Made by a program: the position numbers and the translations under genes. From JBEIGE01 sp040382055 (GTDB lineage Bacteria > Pseudomonadota > Gammaproteobacteria > Burkholderiales > Burkholderiaceae_C), in the NCBI GenBank assembly GCA_040382055.1, contig JBEIGE010000037.1, forward strand, positions 1-22,097: a stretch of 22,097 nt of DNA. The letters are read 5' to 3'. Of the stretch, positions 1 to 7,267 are shown in pieces; position 1 is the first letter of the stretch, and each line of letters starts with the position of its first letter. The notes beneath the pieces were generated by a model that did not search any database, had not been told where the DNA came from, and saw nothing but the letters and a program-made list of their open reading frames with translations.

Positions 1-51
1 CGCAACCTGATTGCCCGCGCCATGACCGGTCATGTGAATGACTGGGAATAG
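1..51 (+). CDS. C-terminal end of an unidentified protein (partial)
   Basis: Frame 1 is open from the window edge and ends with a TAG at 49-51; the visible residues are RNLIARAMTGHVNDWE. Too little is left to name a family. It is counted as real because it reads straight to a stop just before the next gene and because the best start of that gene (65) falls just after it, giving a 13-base gap and probable co-transcription. It could also be a chance open frame. Confidence 0.45.
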   Translation, partial: RNLIARAMTGHVNDWE

Positions 52-64
52 GACTGAACTGCCA

Positions 65-1213
65 ATGACGCCCCAACTTCAATCCCGCTTGCCCAATGTG
101 GGCACCACCATCTTTACCGTGATGTCCGCGCTGGCTGCTGAAAAAAAAGCCGTCAACCTGGGCCAGGGATTTCCTGATTTCAACTGCGATCCGCGCCTGA
201 CCCAGGCGGTTGCAGACGCCATGAACCAGGGCCTGAACCAGTATCCGCCCATGCCGGGTGTAGCCGATCTGCGGCTGGCCGTTGCTACAAAAATAGAAGC
301 GATGTATGGCCGCCAGTACAGGTCTGAGAGCGAAATCACCATTACGGCGGGTGCCACTCAGGCTATCCTGACGATCATTCTGGCCATCGTTCACCCGGGA
401 GATGAGGTGATCGTGCTCGAGCCCTGTTACGACAGCTATGTGCCCAACATCGAACTGGCTGGCGGTGTGGTGGTGCGCGTGCCGCTCACGCCGGGCACCT
501 TTCGGCCCGACTTTGACAAAATTGCCGCTGCCATTACCCCGAAAACCCGCGCCATCATGGTCAACTCCCCGCACAACCCCAGCGGGATGGTGTGGACAGA
601 CGCAGAAATGCGCCGCTTGCAAGAAGTCCTGGAACCCACCAACGTGCTGCTGATCAGTGACGAGGTTTATGAGCACATGGTGTTTGATGGCCATTTGCAC
701 CAAAGTGCCGCTCGTTTTGCACAACTGGCAGAGCGTGCGTTCATCGTCTCCAGCTTTGGCAAAACCTACCATGTCACCGGTTGGAAGATGGGCTATGTGG
801 CAGCTCCGGCGGCACTGACACACGAGTTCCGTAAGGTTCACCAGTTCAATGTTTTTACAGTGAACACGCCGGTGCAATACGCCTTTGCCCGCTTCATGGC
901 CGACCCCAAACCCTATCTGGAGTTGCCCGCCTTTTATGCTGCCAAACGCGACCTGTTTCGAGCCGGACTGAAACGTACCAGATTCAATATGCTGCCCAGC
1001 GAAGGCACTTATTTTCAGTGTGTGGATATTTCGCAAGTCAGCGACCTCAATGAAGCCGATTTTTGCCAGTGGCTCACCAGCGAGATCGGCGTGGCAGCCA
1101 TACCGTTATCCGCTTTCTATGGCAACGGTTTTGACCAACGGGTGGTGCGTTTCTGCTTTGCAAAAAAGGATGAGACGCTCAATCTGGCGCTGGAGCGCCT
1201 CTCCAGGCTTTAG
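65..1213 (+). CDS. Methionine aminotransferase-like PLP enzyme (class I/II, YbdL type)
   Basis: A fold-type I aminotransferase of 382 residues, close to the ~386 of E. coli YbdL. Such enzymes transfer the amino group of methionine or aromatic amino acids to a 2-oxo acid in the cytoplasm, for example in the last step of methionine salvage. Visible motifs from the ATG at 65: the N-terminal NLGQGFPDF block (31-39), NSPHNPSG (167-174, carboxylate/PLP contact), SDEVYEH (198-204, Asp that contacts the pyridine nitrogen) and SSFGKTYHVTGWK (229-241), where Lys233 is the Schiff-base lysine. An in-frame ATG at 38 exists, but the one at 65 is preferred: family proteins begin near this point, and 38 would overlap the upstream reading frame. 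Exact substrate preference (methionine versus kynurenine or glutamine) cannot be settled from sequence alone. Confidence 0.9.
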   Translation: MTPQLQSRLPNVGTTIFTVMSALAAEKKAVNLGQGFPDFNCDPRLTQAVADAMNQGLNQYPPMPGVADLRLAVATKIEAMYGRQYRSESEITITAGATQAILTIILAIVHPGDEVIVLEPCYDSYVPNIELAGGVVVRVPLTPGTFRPDFDKIAAAITPKTRAIMVNSPHNPSGMVWTDAEMRRLQEVLEPTNVLLISDEVYEHMVFDGHLHQSAARFAQLAERAFIVSSFGKTYHVTGWKMGYVAAPAALTHEFRKVHQFNVFTVNTPVQYAFARFMADPKPYLELPAFYAAKRDLFRAGLKRTRFNMLPSEGTYFQCVDISQVSDLNEADFCQWLTSEIGVAAIPLSAFYGNGFDQRVVRFCFAKKDETLNLALERLSRL

Positions 1214-1250
1214 CGCGAACCCTGTGATGCTGATCGACATTTTGGGTCAA

Positions 1251-1283
1251 CCATGGCTTCCACAAGCGTCCACAAGCATGGCC
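1251..1283. promoter_or_regulatory. Imperfect dyad with a repeated 8-mer upstream of the ECF sigma gene
   Basis: CCATGGCTT at 1251-1259 pairs with AAGCATGG at 1274-1281 with one base bulged. Between and overlapping them, CCACAAGC occurs twice ten bases apart (1260-1267 and 1270-1277), about one helical turn. It lies 20-50 bases before the sigma-factor start and after the aminotransferase stop, so it could be an operator, part of an autoregulated promoter or a weak terminator. No clear -35/-10 pair was identified. Confidence 0.3.
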
Positions 1284-1302
1284 TAACAAACCTGGATAAG
1301 GA

Positions 1303-1935
1303 ATGATGACGCAAGCTTCGGCTGACAAGCCCATGGGTGCTCCTGATGAACCATCGGTACTGACGGATGCCGGGTATCTGGATGTTTTACGTCGTCAGAT
1401 GCTGAAATTTGCCACACTGCAACTCTCTGACAGTCATTTGGCCGAAGACGCCGTCCAAGAGGCCTTGATGGGCGCTCTCAAAAATGCCAAAACCTTCAGC
1501 GGTCGGGCCGCACTCAAAACCTGGGTCTTTGCCATTCTGAAAAACAAGATTGCTGATGCGCTGCGGCAAAAACAGCGATTGGTGTATTCCGGCAGTTTGC
1601 TGTCGGACAACGACGATGGCGAAGACCTCTCGGAACTCTTCGATCAGAAGGGACATTGGCAATCCGACGAGCAACCCGCCGGCTGGGGCAACCCGCAAGA
1701 GGCAATGCAGCAAGGCCAGTTCTGGACAATTTTTGAGGTCTGCCTGGAGAACCTGCCCAGCAAACAGGGACGTGTATTCATGATGAAAGAATTTGTTGAA
1801 TTGGATACCCACGAAATTTGCCTGGAGGCGGACATCACCGTGAGCAATTTAAACGTACTGCTTTATCGCGCCCGGTTGCGCTTGCGCGAATGTCTTGAAA
1901 ACCGCTGGTTTGCCCAAGGAGGTCAATCATGTTGA
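1303..1935 (+). CDS. ECF (group 4) RNA polymerase sigma factor
   Basis: A 210-residue extracytoplasmic-function sigma factor. Region 2 lies at about residues 24-90, with the typical DSHLAEDAVQEALMGALKN helix and ALKTWVFAILKNKIADALR. Region 4 lies at about residues 145-203, including ENLPSKQGRVFMMKEF and the helix-turn-helix up to LLYRARLRLRECLE. An acidic linker (residues ~98-128) separates them. Two ATG codons stand side by side (1303 and 1306) behind GGATAAGGA; spacing slightly favours 1306, but 1303 cannot be excluded. The last codons overlap the start of the anti-sigma gene, so the two are translationally coupled and the partner probably holds this factor inactive until a signal arrives. 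ECF sigma factors of this layout commonly answer envelope or oxidative stress; the signal here is unknown. Confidence 0.92.
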   Translation: MMTQASADKPMGAPDEPSVLTDAGYLDVLRRQMLKFATLQLSDSHLAEDAVQEALMGALKNAKTFSGRAALKTWVFAILKNKIADALRQKQRLVYSGSLLSDNDDGEDLSELFDQKGHWQSDEQPAGWGNPQEAMQQGQFWTIFEVCLENLPSKQGRVFMMKEFVELDTHEICLEADITVSNLNVLLYRARLRLRECLENRWFAQGGQSC

Positions 1936-2126
1936 ACTGCAAACAGGCCACCCGTTTGGTATCCGAGTCGCAGGAGCGGAAGTTGTCAGTCTCGGAAAAA
2001 ATCACCCTGAAATTTCATCTATTGATATGTTCTGGCTGCAAAAACTTCAGCCAGCAAATACCATTTTTAAGTCAGGCCATGCGTGCATTTGCCAAATGGG
2101 ATGGCGACGAGTCAACCAAGAAGTGA
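1929..2126 (+). CDS. Short zinc-finger anti-sigma factor (zf-HC2 type)
   Basis: A 65-residue protein with Cys4 and the motif H30-x3-C34-x2-C37, which matches the zinc-binding anti-sigma (ZAS/zf-HC2) pattern. It has no membrane segment, so it would be a soluble cytoplasmic anti-sigma factor. The start is well defined by AAGGAGGT at 1916-1923, five bases before the ATG; both lie inside the end of the sigma gene, giving a 7-base overlap. Known soluble ZAS proteins bind their ECF sigma factor and release it on thiol oxidation or zinc loss; that role here is inferred from the motif and the overlap. The last ~20 residues (charged, ending ESTKK) carry no recognisable domain. Confidence 0.85.
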   Translation: MLNCKQATRLVSESQERKLSVSEKITLKFHLLICSGCKNFSQQIPFLSQAMRAFAKWDGDESTKK

Positions 2127-2207
2127 AGCGATGCAGGCCTGTTCCTGACCAGCCGATGCAGAATGGGTGGGTTTAATCCCTTGTCAGTAGAGGCGGCGTG
2201 CGCTGGC

Positions 2208-2259
2208 TTCCTAACTTTGCAACATGACGATCTGGAGCGCTATAAACGCTACTTAGGAA
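2208..2259. terminator. Nested inverted repeat at the end of the ThDP-enzyme gene
   Basis: TTCCTAA (2208-2214) pairs with TTAGGAA (2253-2259), and inside it AGCG (2236-2239) pairs with CGCT (2247-2250). It sits between the rightward anti-sigma gene and the stop of the leftward ThDP-enzyme gene (TAG at 2251-2249), a place where a two-way terminator would be expected. There is no T-run, so this is only a candidate. It may also mark the left edge of the accessory segment. The rest of 2127-2248 shows no gene. Confidence 0.3.
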
Positions 2260-3928
2260 CCCAGGCGGTCGGTGCCATCACGTTCACGTCTGTCAGGACT
2301 TCGACGACTACAGGGCAATTCATTGCTAGCGCTCTCTTCAACGCGGCTTTGATGTCACAGGGTTTCTCTACTTGGATGCTAGCGCAGCCCATGGCTTCAG
2401 CAACCTTGGCGAAGTTGAAATCTTTGCTGAACTTCCACATCTCGTCGGCGTTGCCGCGCAGCTTGCCACCGTAATTGATGGTGAGCTGGGGCAGTTCCTG
2501 ACTCAGCCCGCCGTTGTTGTTTACCACAACAACCAGGTTGATGCCGTAGCGCAGGGCTGTCTCAAGCTCAGGGAGGTGGTAATACATGCCGCCATCGCCG
2601 GTGAAGCAGATCACCGGACGGTCGGGCATTGCGACCTTGACGCCCATAGCGCCGGGTAGACCCCAACCGAGTGAGCCCGCACAGCGGATGAAGCGTTGCC
2701 CCAAGTGTTTTAGCTCGATCATCTGGCTAGTCCACATGCCAGCGTGACCGGTGTCAACAACTAAAATAGCGTCAGAAGGCAAAACCTCTTCCAGATCCTT
2801 ACACAACCGTTCGGGTCGGATCGGCATGTCGTTCGAAGCCATCTTGGCCGCAAAGGCTTCTCGCCAAGCAGCAACGAGTTCTTGGGTGTGCTTTACCCAG
2901 TTTTTGTGATCCGCAGTCTTACCTTGGGCCTCAGCGATCATTTTTAACAGGGTTGCTTGCGCATCACCTAGCAATGTGACCTTGTTGGGGTAATTGCGAC
3001 CCAGCTCATTCGCTTCGATATCCAGTTGCATAACCTCGGCATTAGCACCGGGCACGGTCCAGTTGCCGGTGACCATGCCGCCCGCGGGACTACCAATAAA
3101 GAATACTAAGTCCGCCTCGTGAACAGCACGATTGGCGCACTCGCGAGAATAGGTACCGACAACGCCAAGGGACAGCAGATGATTCTCCAAAATAGTACCT
3201 TTGCCATTTGGCGAGGTGGCAACCGGTATCTGCAGCAACTCGGCGAGCGCGACAACTTGATTCTGTGCCTTGGAGTGCATCACCCCGCCTCCGGCGACAA
3301 TGACTGGCCGCTTGGCGTTAATCAGTGCTGCCACGCCAGCTTTCACGTGTTGTGCTTCGGCGCTGGGTCGAAATGGTGGTACTGAAGCAAACTGAGGCTC
3401 GCTCACGCTATCGATATCACCCTCGCCCAAGGGCGCATCGGATCGGCGTCCCTGGAAGCGAAGGTGCACGGGGCCTGGACTACCTGTGGTGGCGTCACGG
3501 AAGGCCTGGCGGATCATGTCAGGAAGTCGGCCCACTGTATCAACGTTGTAGTTGGCCTTGGTAACGCAGTCAAACTGGCCAAAGTCCTCAACTTCTTGGT
3601 AAGCGTAACGATAACGTGAAGCTGGCATGGGGCCACCAGTGATGGCGATCAACGGGGAGTGCGCCATGAAGGCGTCGCGAAGACCAGACGCTAGGTTAGA
3701 CGCTCCGATTGGCTGTGCCAGGCACACGCCGGGCGTGCCTCTGGCACGGGCATAACCGTCGGCCATATAGGCAGCACCCTTTTCGCTGTGTGCCACCACG
3801 CGACGAATACCTAAGTCTTCCATCGCTACCAGCGCTGTGGAAATCACTTGGGGCATGTAGAAGACATGGGTAATGCCATAGCCCTTGAACATATCCGCCA
3901 ATACTTTAGAACCAGTTGTTTTCGCCAT
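2249..3928 (-). CDS. Acetolactate synthase-like thiamine diphosphate (ThDP) enzyme
   Basis: A 559-residue cytoplasmic member of the ThDP-dependent decarboxylase/ligase superfamily (IlvB-like). The N-terminal Pyr domain carries the activating glutamate Glu49 in VAHSEKGAAYMADGYAR. The central domain (about 190-335) has VIVAGGGV and ADLVFFIGS typical of the DHS-like fold. The C-terminal PP domain holds the Mg-ThDP motif GDGG(444-447)...NNNGG(470-474). Length and domain order are those of acetolactate synthase, benzoylformate decarboxylase and sulfoacetaldehyde acetyltransferase, but no block identifies the substrate. It is the last gene of a leftward cupin-Bug-ThDP operon, 34 bases after the receptor gene, so it probably processes the imported carboxylate or a 2-oxo acid derived from it. 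An ilvN-type regulatory subunit is absent, which argues against a biosynthetic AHAS. Confidence 0.85.
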   Translation of the reverse strand: MAKTTGSKVLADMFKGYGITHVFYMPQVISTALVAMEDLGIRRVVAHSEKGAAYMADGYARARGTPGVCLAQPIGASNLASGLRDAFMAHSPLIAITGGPMPASRYRYAYQEVEDFGQFDCVTKANYNVDTVGRLPDMIRQAFRDATTGSPGPVHLRFQGRRSDAPLGEGDIDSVSEPQFASVPPFRPSAEAQHVKAGVAALINAKRPVIVAGGGVMHSKAQNQVVALAELLQIPVATSPNGKGTILENHLLSLGVVGTYSRECANRAVHEADLVFFIGSPAGGMVTGNWTVPGANAEVMQLDIEANELGRNYPNKVTLLGDAQATLLKMIAEAQGKTADHKNWVKHTQELVAAWREAFAAKMASNDMPIRPERLCKDLEEVLPSDAILVVDTGHAGMWTSQMIELKHLGQRFIRCAGSLGWGLPGAMGVKVAMPDRPVICFTGDGGMYYHLPELETALRYGINLVVVVNNNGGLSQELPQLTINYGGKLRGNADEMWKFSKDFNFAKVAEAMGCASIQVEKPCDIKAALKRALAMNCPVVVEVLTDVNVMAPTAWVPK

Positions 3929-3962
3929 GCTTTCTTAGTTGCTTTGTTCGATTAGCCTTGAT

Positions 3963-4940
3963 TTATTCCGCCTTTATGTTTGCCTTTTTGATGACCCGGG
4001 CCCACTTCTCGCGGTCTCGGCTCACCATGGCCTCAAAATCTTGGTCAGAGCCGGGAATCGGCACCATTCCTTGTTCTAGAACCAACTTGCGGAATGCTGG
4101 GTCTTCCATGATCGACTGAACTGTCGCGCTGAGCTTGCGCGTGATCTCCGGCGGTAAACCCGCTGGTGCAACAAGGCCTCCCCAAGGCGATGCTTCGAAG
4201 CCTGCATAACCTTGTTCGGCGACGGTCTTGAGGTCAGGCCTATCGGGCATGCGCTGGAGATCTGAAACGCCTAGGTTGACAGCTCTGCCTGCCTTGACGA
4301 ACTCCAGAATAGAGGGGCCTGAGCCGAAGGTGAAGGTCACCTCGCCGCCAATCAAGGCCATGGCTGCCGGGCCAGTACCTTTGTAGGGCACATGCACCAT
4401 TTGGGTATCTGTAATGTTAGCCAGCAGCACACCGGCAAGGTGCGTGGAGTTACCCACACCGGCTGAACTGTAGGTCACGCGGCCTGGCTCTGCTCGGGCT
4501 TTTGCAATCAACTCCTCGACTGACTTGATGCCCGACTGCGGAGATACTGCCAAGAACAAAGGGAACATCACCATGGGACCGATATAAGTGAAGTCTTTTA
4601 CCGGATCGTAAGGCACGTTTGAAAGGGCTGGATTCACGTCAAGCGGTCCAGTCGTCACAGTGGCAATGGTGTAGCCGTCGGGCTTGGCACGTTTGACAAA
4701 GGTCATTCCAATGGTGCCGTTGGCACCAGCCTTGTTGTCGACATAGACAGGTGTCTTGAGTCGCTCCTGCAACTGTTTAGCGATTAATCGGCCAATACCG
4801 TCGTTGCCACCGCCGGGTGCGAACGGAATAATCAGCTTTATGGGTTCGGAAGGCCAAGCAGCTTGCGCTTGGGACAGAGGAGAAAGGGTTGCAAGGGCAC
4901 ATGCCGTTGCAACTCTAAGAAAGCGTTTTTTGTTCATCAT
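3963..4940 (-). CDS. Bug-family (TctC) periplasmic solute-binding receptor
   Basis: 325 residues. A Sec signal peptide (KKRFLRV, hydrophobic core, cleavage expected after AQA near residue 27) is followed by WPSEPIKLIIPFAPGGGNDG, the hallmark N-terminus of Bug/TctC receptors, and VDNKAGANGTIGMTFVKRAKP slightly further on. These proteins bind small carboxylates in the periplasm for tripartite tricarboxylate transporters. No TctA/TctB membrane genes are present here; orphan Bug receptors like this are very common in Burkholderiales and are thought to use a distant TctAB or to act in sensing. A Shine-Dalgarno-like AAGGTGG precedes ATGATG. It lies 33 bases behind the cupin gene and 34 bases ahead of the ThDP enzyme, so it is likely one transcript. 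The ligand is unknown. Confidence 0.92.
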   Translation of the reverse strand: MMNKKRFLRVATACALATLSPLSQAQAAWPSEPIKLIIPFAPGGGNDGIGRLIAKQLQERLKTPVYVDNKAGANGTIGMTFVKRAKPDGYTIATVTTGPLDVNPALSNVPYDPVKDFTYIGPMVMFPLFLAVSPQSGIKSVEELIAKARAEPGRVTYSSAGVGNSTHLAGVLLANITDTQMVHVPYKGTGPAAMALIGGEVTFTFGSGPSILEFVKAGRAVNLGVSDLQRMPDRPDLKTVAEQGYAGFEASPWGGLVAPAGLPPEITRKLSATVQSIMEDPAFRKLVLEQGMVPIPGSDQDFEAMVSRDREKWARVIKKANIKAE

Positions 4941-4973
4941 GATTCTTGTCCACCTTAGTGCGCATCAACTGTT

Positions 4974-5465
4974 TTACATGAACTCCGCATTGGCTTCGTT
5001 GCCTGCCTGAATCGCCATTAGAAGGCCGACATCCATTCCTTCTTCGGTCCTGGTACAGATAAAGCGGCGGGGCACGAAAGGCGGAACAGAGCACACGTCT
5101 AAGGGATTCAGGTCGACTGAGTACTGCTCGTCCAGACCCCAGATCACACGCCAAGAGCCCTTGAGCGCAATAAAGGATTCGTTGGTATCGTGGTTATGAA
5201 GCTTCGGCCCATTGCCTACCTGTGCTTCAACATACGACATCTGGAAGCCTTCCTTGATCGGAATAGCTGACATCGGATCTTTCCCGCCATCCACAATAAG
5301 GCCAGTGCCAATGACCAGAAAATTTTTGCGCTCGTTGCCTGGCAACTTACTGTCAGGGTAGCGGTCTGGTGGATATTTCAGTTGGCCGTAGCGTGCTACC
5401 CGCTTTTGCATCTGCTCTGGCGTGTAGTCGAGGATCTCCATTTCGTATCCGGCGATATTACTCAT
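4974..5465 (-). CDS. Small cupin-domain protein, putative metal enzyme of the cluster
   Basis: 163 residues from the ATG at 5465. This start is chosen because AAGGAG (complement of 5477-5482) stands 11 bases ahead; an upstream in-frame ATG at 5561 adds 32 unlike residues that overlap the probable control region. Cupin motif 1 is clear: GPKLHNHDTNESFIALKG (86-103) with His90, His92 and Glu96. Motif 2 is recognisable as DVCSVPPFVPRRF (123-135), but the usual metal-binding histidine is replaced by arginine, so only three of the four classical ligands are present. Single-domain cupins in catabolic clusters act as dioxygenases, decarboxylases or isomerases; the reaction here cannot be assigned. 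It is the first gene of the leftward operon. Confidence 0.82.
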   Translation of the reverse strand: MSNIAGYEMEILDYTPEQMQKRVARYGQLKYPPDRYPDSKLPGNERKNFLVIGTGLIVDGGKDPMSAIPIKEGFQMSYVEAQVGNGPKLHNHDTNESFIALKGSWRVIWGLDEQYSVDLNPLDVCSVPPFVPRRFICTRTEEGMDVGLLMAIQAGNEANAEFM

Positions 5466-5557
5466 ATGCTTTCTTGCTCCTTTTTGATCGTGATTGTTTC
5501 GGTTGAAAATTTCGTTTAAAAAACTCAGCACAGTGTAGAAAGCGCAGGGCTCGCTGA

Positions 5558-5605
5558 CCATGGCTCACGGTACATGGGCACATGGTGCTTAGGCCATGGC
5601 GTGAG
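5558..5605. promoter_or_regulatory. Array of four CATGG boxes between divergent operons, candidate LysR operator
   Basis: CATGG occurs at 5559, 5573, 5581 and 5595, i.e. at offsets 0, 14, 22 and 36, an arrangement symmetric about its centre. The outer pair are CCATGG palindromes (5558-5563, 5594-5599), flanked by CTCACG (5564-5569) and its complement CGTGAG (5600-5605). ACCATG (5557-5562) also pairs with CATGGT (5581-5586). It lies between the cupin operon and the hydrolase gene, where a regulator controlling both would bind. The LysR protein of the cluster is the obvious candidate; this is inference. Confidence 0.4.
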
Positions 5606-5631
5606 TTAATCTATTTCAGTATGGTCTTAGC

Positions 5632-6357
5632 ATGAAACTTCAAGAATTTTCAATCGAAGTCGACGGCAGACAGGTTCCCATCGCAGTCTGGAAGCCCTTA
5701 AATACCCATAACCTGAGTCGCCGACCGCTGACTCTAGTGGGGCATGGTGGCAGTGGGCATAAGACATCACAACTGGTGCTTGACATCGTCGAGCGCCTTG
5801 TCGCAAAACACGGTTTTGTTGTTGCTGCAATCGATGGCCCCGTGCACGGAAGCCGTCGCGCGGTGTTCGAAGATGGCCCCAAGGTGCGCGACGAATTTCG
5901 TGAACTTTGGGCGCGCGGCGAAAGCGTCGACGCCATGGTGGCCGATTGGCGCGCCACACTTGATGCGCTGTGCGCCATGCCCGAAGTTGATGAATCGGCC
6001 ATCGGCTGGTACGGCATATCTATGGGCACGGCCTATGGCTTACCTTTTGTGGCTGCGGAGCCACGTATACGGGCCGCAGTACTTGGTATGTGGGGCACTG
6101 ACCGCGAGCCACGCGAAAGGCTGGAGCGCGACGCAGCTCAGGTGCGAGTTCCCGTTTTATTTCAGCAGAAAGCCGACGATGCAATATTTAGCGACAGTGG
6201 CCAGCGGGACCTTTTTACCAGACTTGCCAGCATCGACCGCGAGCACATCATCTATGCTGGTGGACACACCGACCCGGCCGGTGAACAACTCGACGACATT
6301 GTCGATTTTTTAATCACCCGTTTGAAGTCGAGTCCTCTGCCTGCAAGCCCTCACTGA
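5632..6357 (+). CDS. Alpha/beta-fold hydrolase (dienelactone hydrolase/esterase-like)
   Basis: A 241-residue cytoplasmic serine hydrolase without signal peptide. Visible are the oxyanion-hole region LVGHGGSGHK (35-44), the nucleophile elbow GISMGT with Ser130, an acid in QQKADDAIF (Asp182 or Asp183) and the catalytic histidine in AGGHTDP (His212). The spacing is that of the dienelactone hydrolase / acyl-peptidase-like group. It likely cleaves an ester, lactone or thioester intermediate of the pathway encoded beside it. It is divergent from the cupin operon, with a candidate operator between, and its last 44 bases overlap the end of the LysR gene on the other strand. The ATG at 5632 has no strong Shine-Dalgarno sequence. 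Confidence 0.88.
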   Translation: MKLQEFSIEVDGRQVPIAVWKPLNTHNLSRRPLTLVGHGGSGHKTSQLVLDIVERLVAKHGFVVAAIDGPVHGSRRAVFEDGPKVRDEFRELWARGESVDAMVADWRATLDALCAMPEVDESAIGWYGISMGTAYGLPFVAAEPRIRAAVLGMWGTDREPRERLERDAAQVRVPVLFQQKADDAIFSDSGQRDLFTRLASIDREHIIYAGGHTDPAGEQLDDIVDFLITRLKSSPLPASPH

Positions 6358-7258
6358 CCACCCGTAGCACATGGCGCAGCCAGCGATGCGAGGGATTACG
6401 ATGCATGCGGTCGTGCCAATACATCATGATTTGCACGTCCGGCAAAGGCATTGGTGGCTCCAGCACTTGGAGCCCTAGCGGCCCGGCAAAATGTCGAGCG
6501 ACTCGCTCAGGGATTGTCGCAAGGAAATCAGTTCGTGCGACTACGGCTGGAGATGAAACAGCCGACGGAAGCCACACGCCCACCTTGCGAGCAAGATCGC
6601 GCTTGATCAAAGCCTCATCGACAGATACCTCTATGGACGAGCCGCCACCACGGCCGATCATGTGGCAAGCATGTGGCCATGCAAGGTATTGCTCTTGTGT
6701 AATTTTTTTCTGTACATCGGGATGCGTTGCGCTTGCGATGACTTTCAGTCGCTGACGAAGCAATGGTGATGAACGCAGTCCCTCGGGGGCTTTTCTGATG
6801 GTACTTAACAGCAGGTCGGCTTGGCCTTCTTCGAGCAACTGACGCATGCGTGTTAGATCAGGTATGTGTACACGCAAGATAACTCCGGGAGCTAGCTCGC
6901 GCAGCCGTGCCGTCAGTGGGGACATCAAGACGAAAGCAACTGATTCGCTGGCTGCGATTTCAAATTGCAAAGTACTTTTTGGATCGAATGACTCCAAATC
7001 GGCGAGAGCGTCATCAATACGATCAATCGCGCGTCGCAATGACGTTGCAATGTCGATCGCACGACGCGTTGGTATCATGCCCTTCTCTGTACGCACGAGC
7101 AGGGGGTCGCCGAAAAGAATACGCAGTCTTCCGAGGGTGTTGCTCATCGCAGGCTGTGTGGTACCCATACGCTCTGCCGCGCGAGTGACGTGCGCTTCTG
7201 CCACAAGCGCTACAAGACAGCGCAGCAGGTAGACGTCAAGATGCTTGTGCGAGTCCAT
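6314..7258 (-). CDS. LysR-family transcriptional regulator
   Basis: 314 residues. The N-terminal winged helix-turn-helix is at about 6-64 (AHVTRAAERMGTTQPAMSN and LGRLRILFGDPLLVRTEKGM). It is followed by a periplasmic-binding-protein-like effector domain (from about 95), with ADLLLSTIRKAPEGL and PSAVSSPAVVARTDFLATIPERVARHF resembling NodD/LinR-type regulators. It probably controls the adjacent catabolic operon in response to a pathway compound. Its 3' end overlaps the hydrolase gene tail-to-tail by 44 bases. Upstream it abuts the cas9 scar: the ATG is only nine bases from the end of the relic and no Shine-Dalgarno is visible, so the native promoter may have been lost or replaced. Confidence 0.93.
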   Translation of the reverse strand: MDSHKHLDVYLLRCLVALVAEAHVTRAAERMGTTQPAMSNTLGRLRILFGDPLLVRTEKGMIPTRRAIDIATSLRRAIDRIDDALADLESFDPKSTLQFEIAASESVAFVLMSPLTARLRELAPGVILRVHIPDLTRMRQLLEEGQADLLLSTIRKAPEGLRSSPLLRQRLKVIASATHPDVQKKITQEQYLAWPHACHMIGRGGGSSIEVSVDEALIKRDLARKVGVWLPSAVSSPAVVARTDFLATIPERVARHFAGPLGLQVLEPPMPLPDVQIMMYWHDRMHRNPSHRWLRHVLRVVSEGLQAEDSTSNG

Positions 7259-7267
7259 CTGGTTGCG

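Noticed and set aside
38..64. Upstream in-frame ATG for the aminotransferase
   Set aside because: It would overlap the end of the preceding reading frame and add nine residues with no family support. The ATG at 65 fits better.
2163..2474. A 103-codon plus-strand frame starting before the end of the ThDP gene
   Set aside because: Most of it is antisense to the clear ThDP enzyme, and the unique first 28 codons match nothing recognisable.
5466..5561. N-terminal extension of the cupin from the ATG at 5561
   Set aside because: The 32 added residues are unlike cupins and lie in the control region. A good ribosome site precedes the ATG at 5465.
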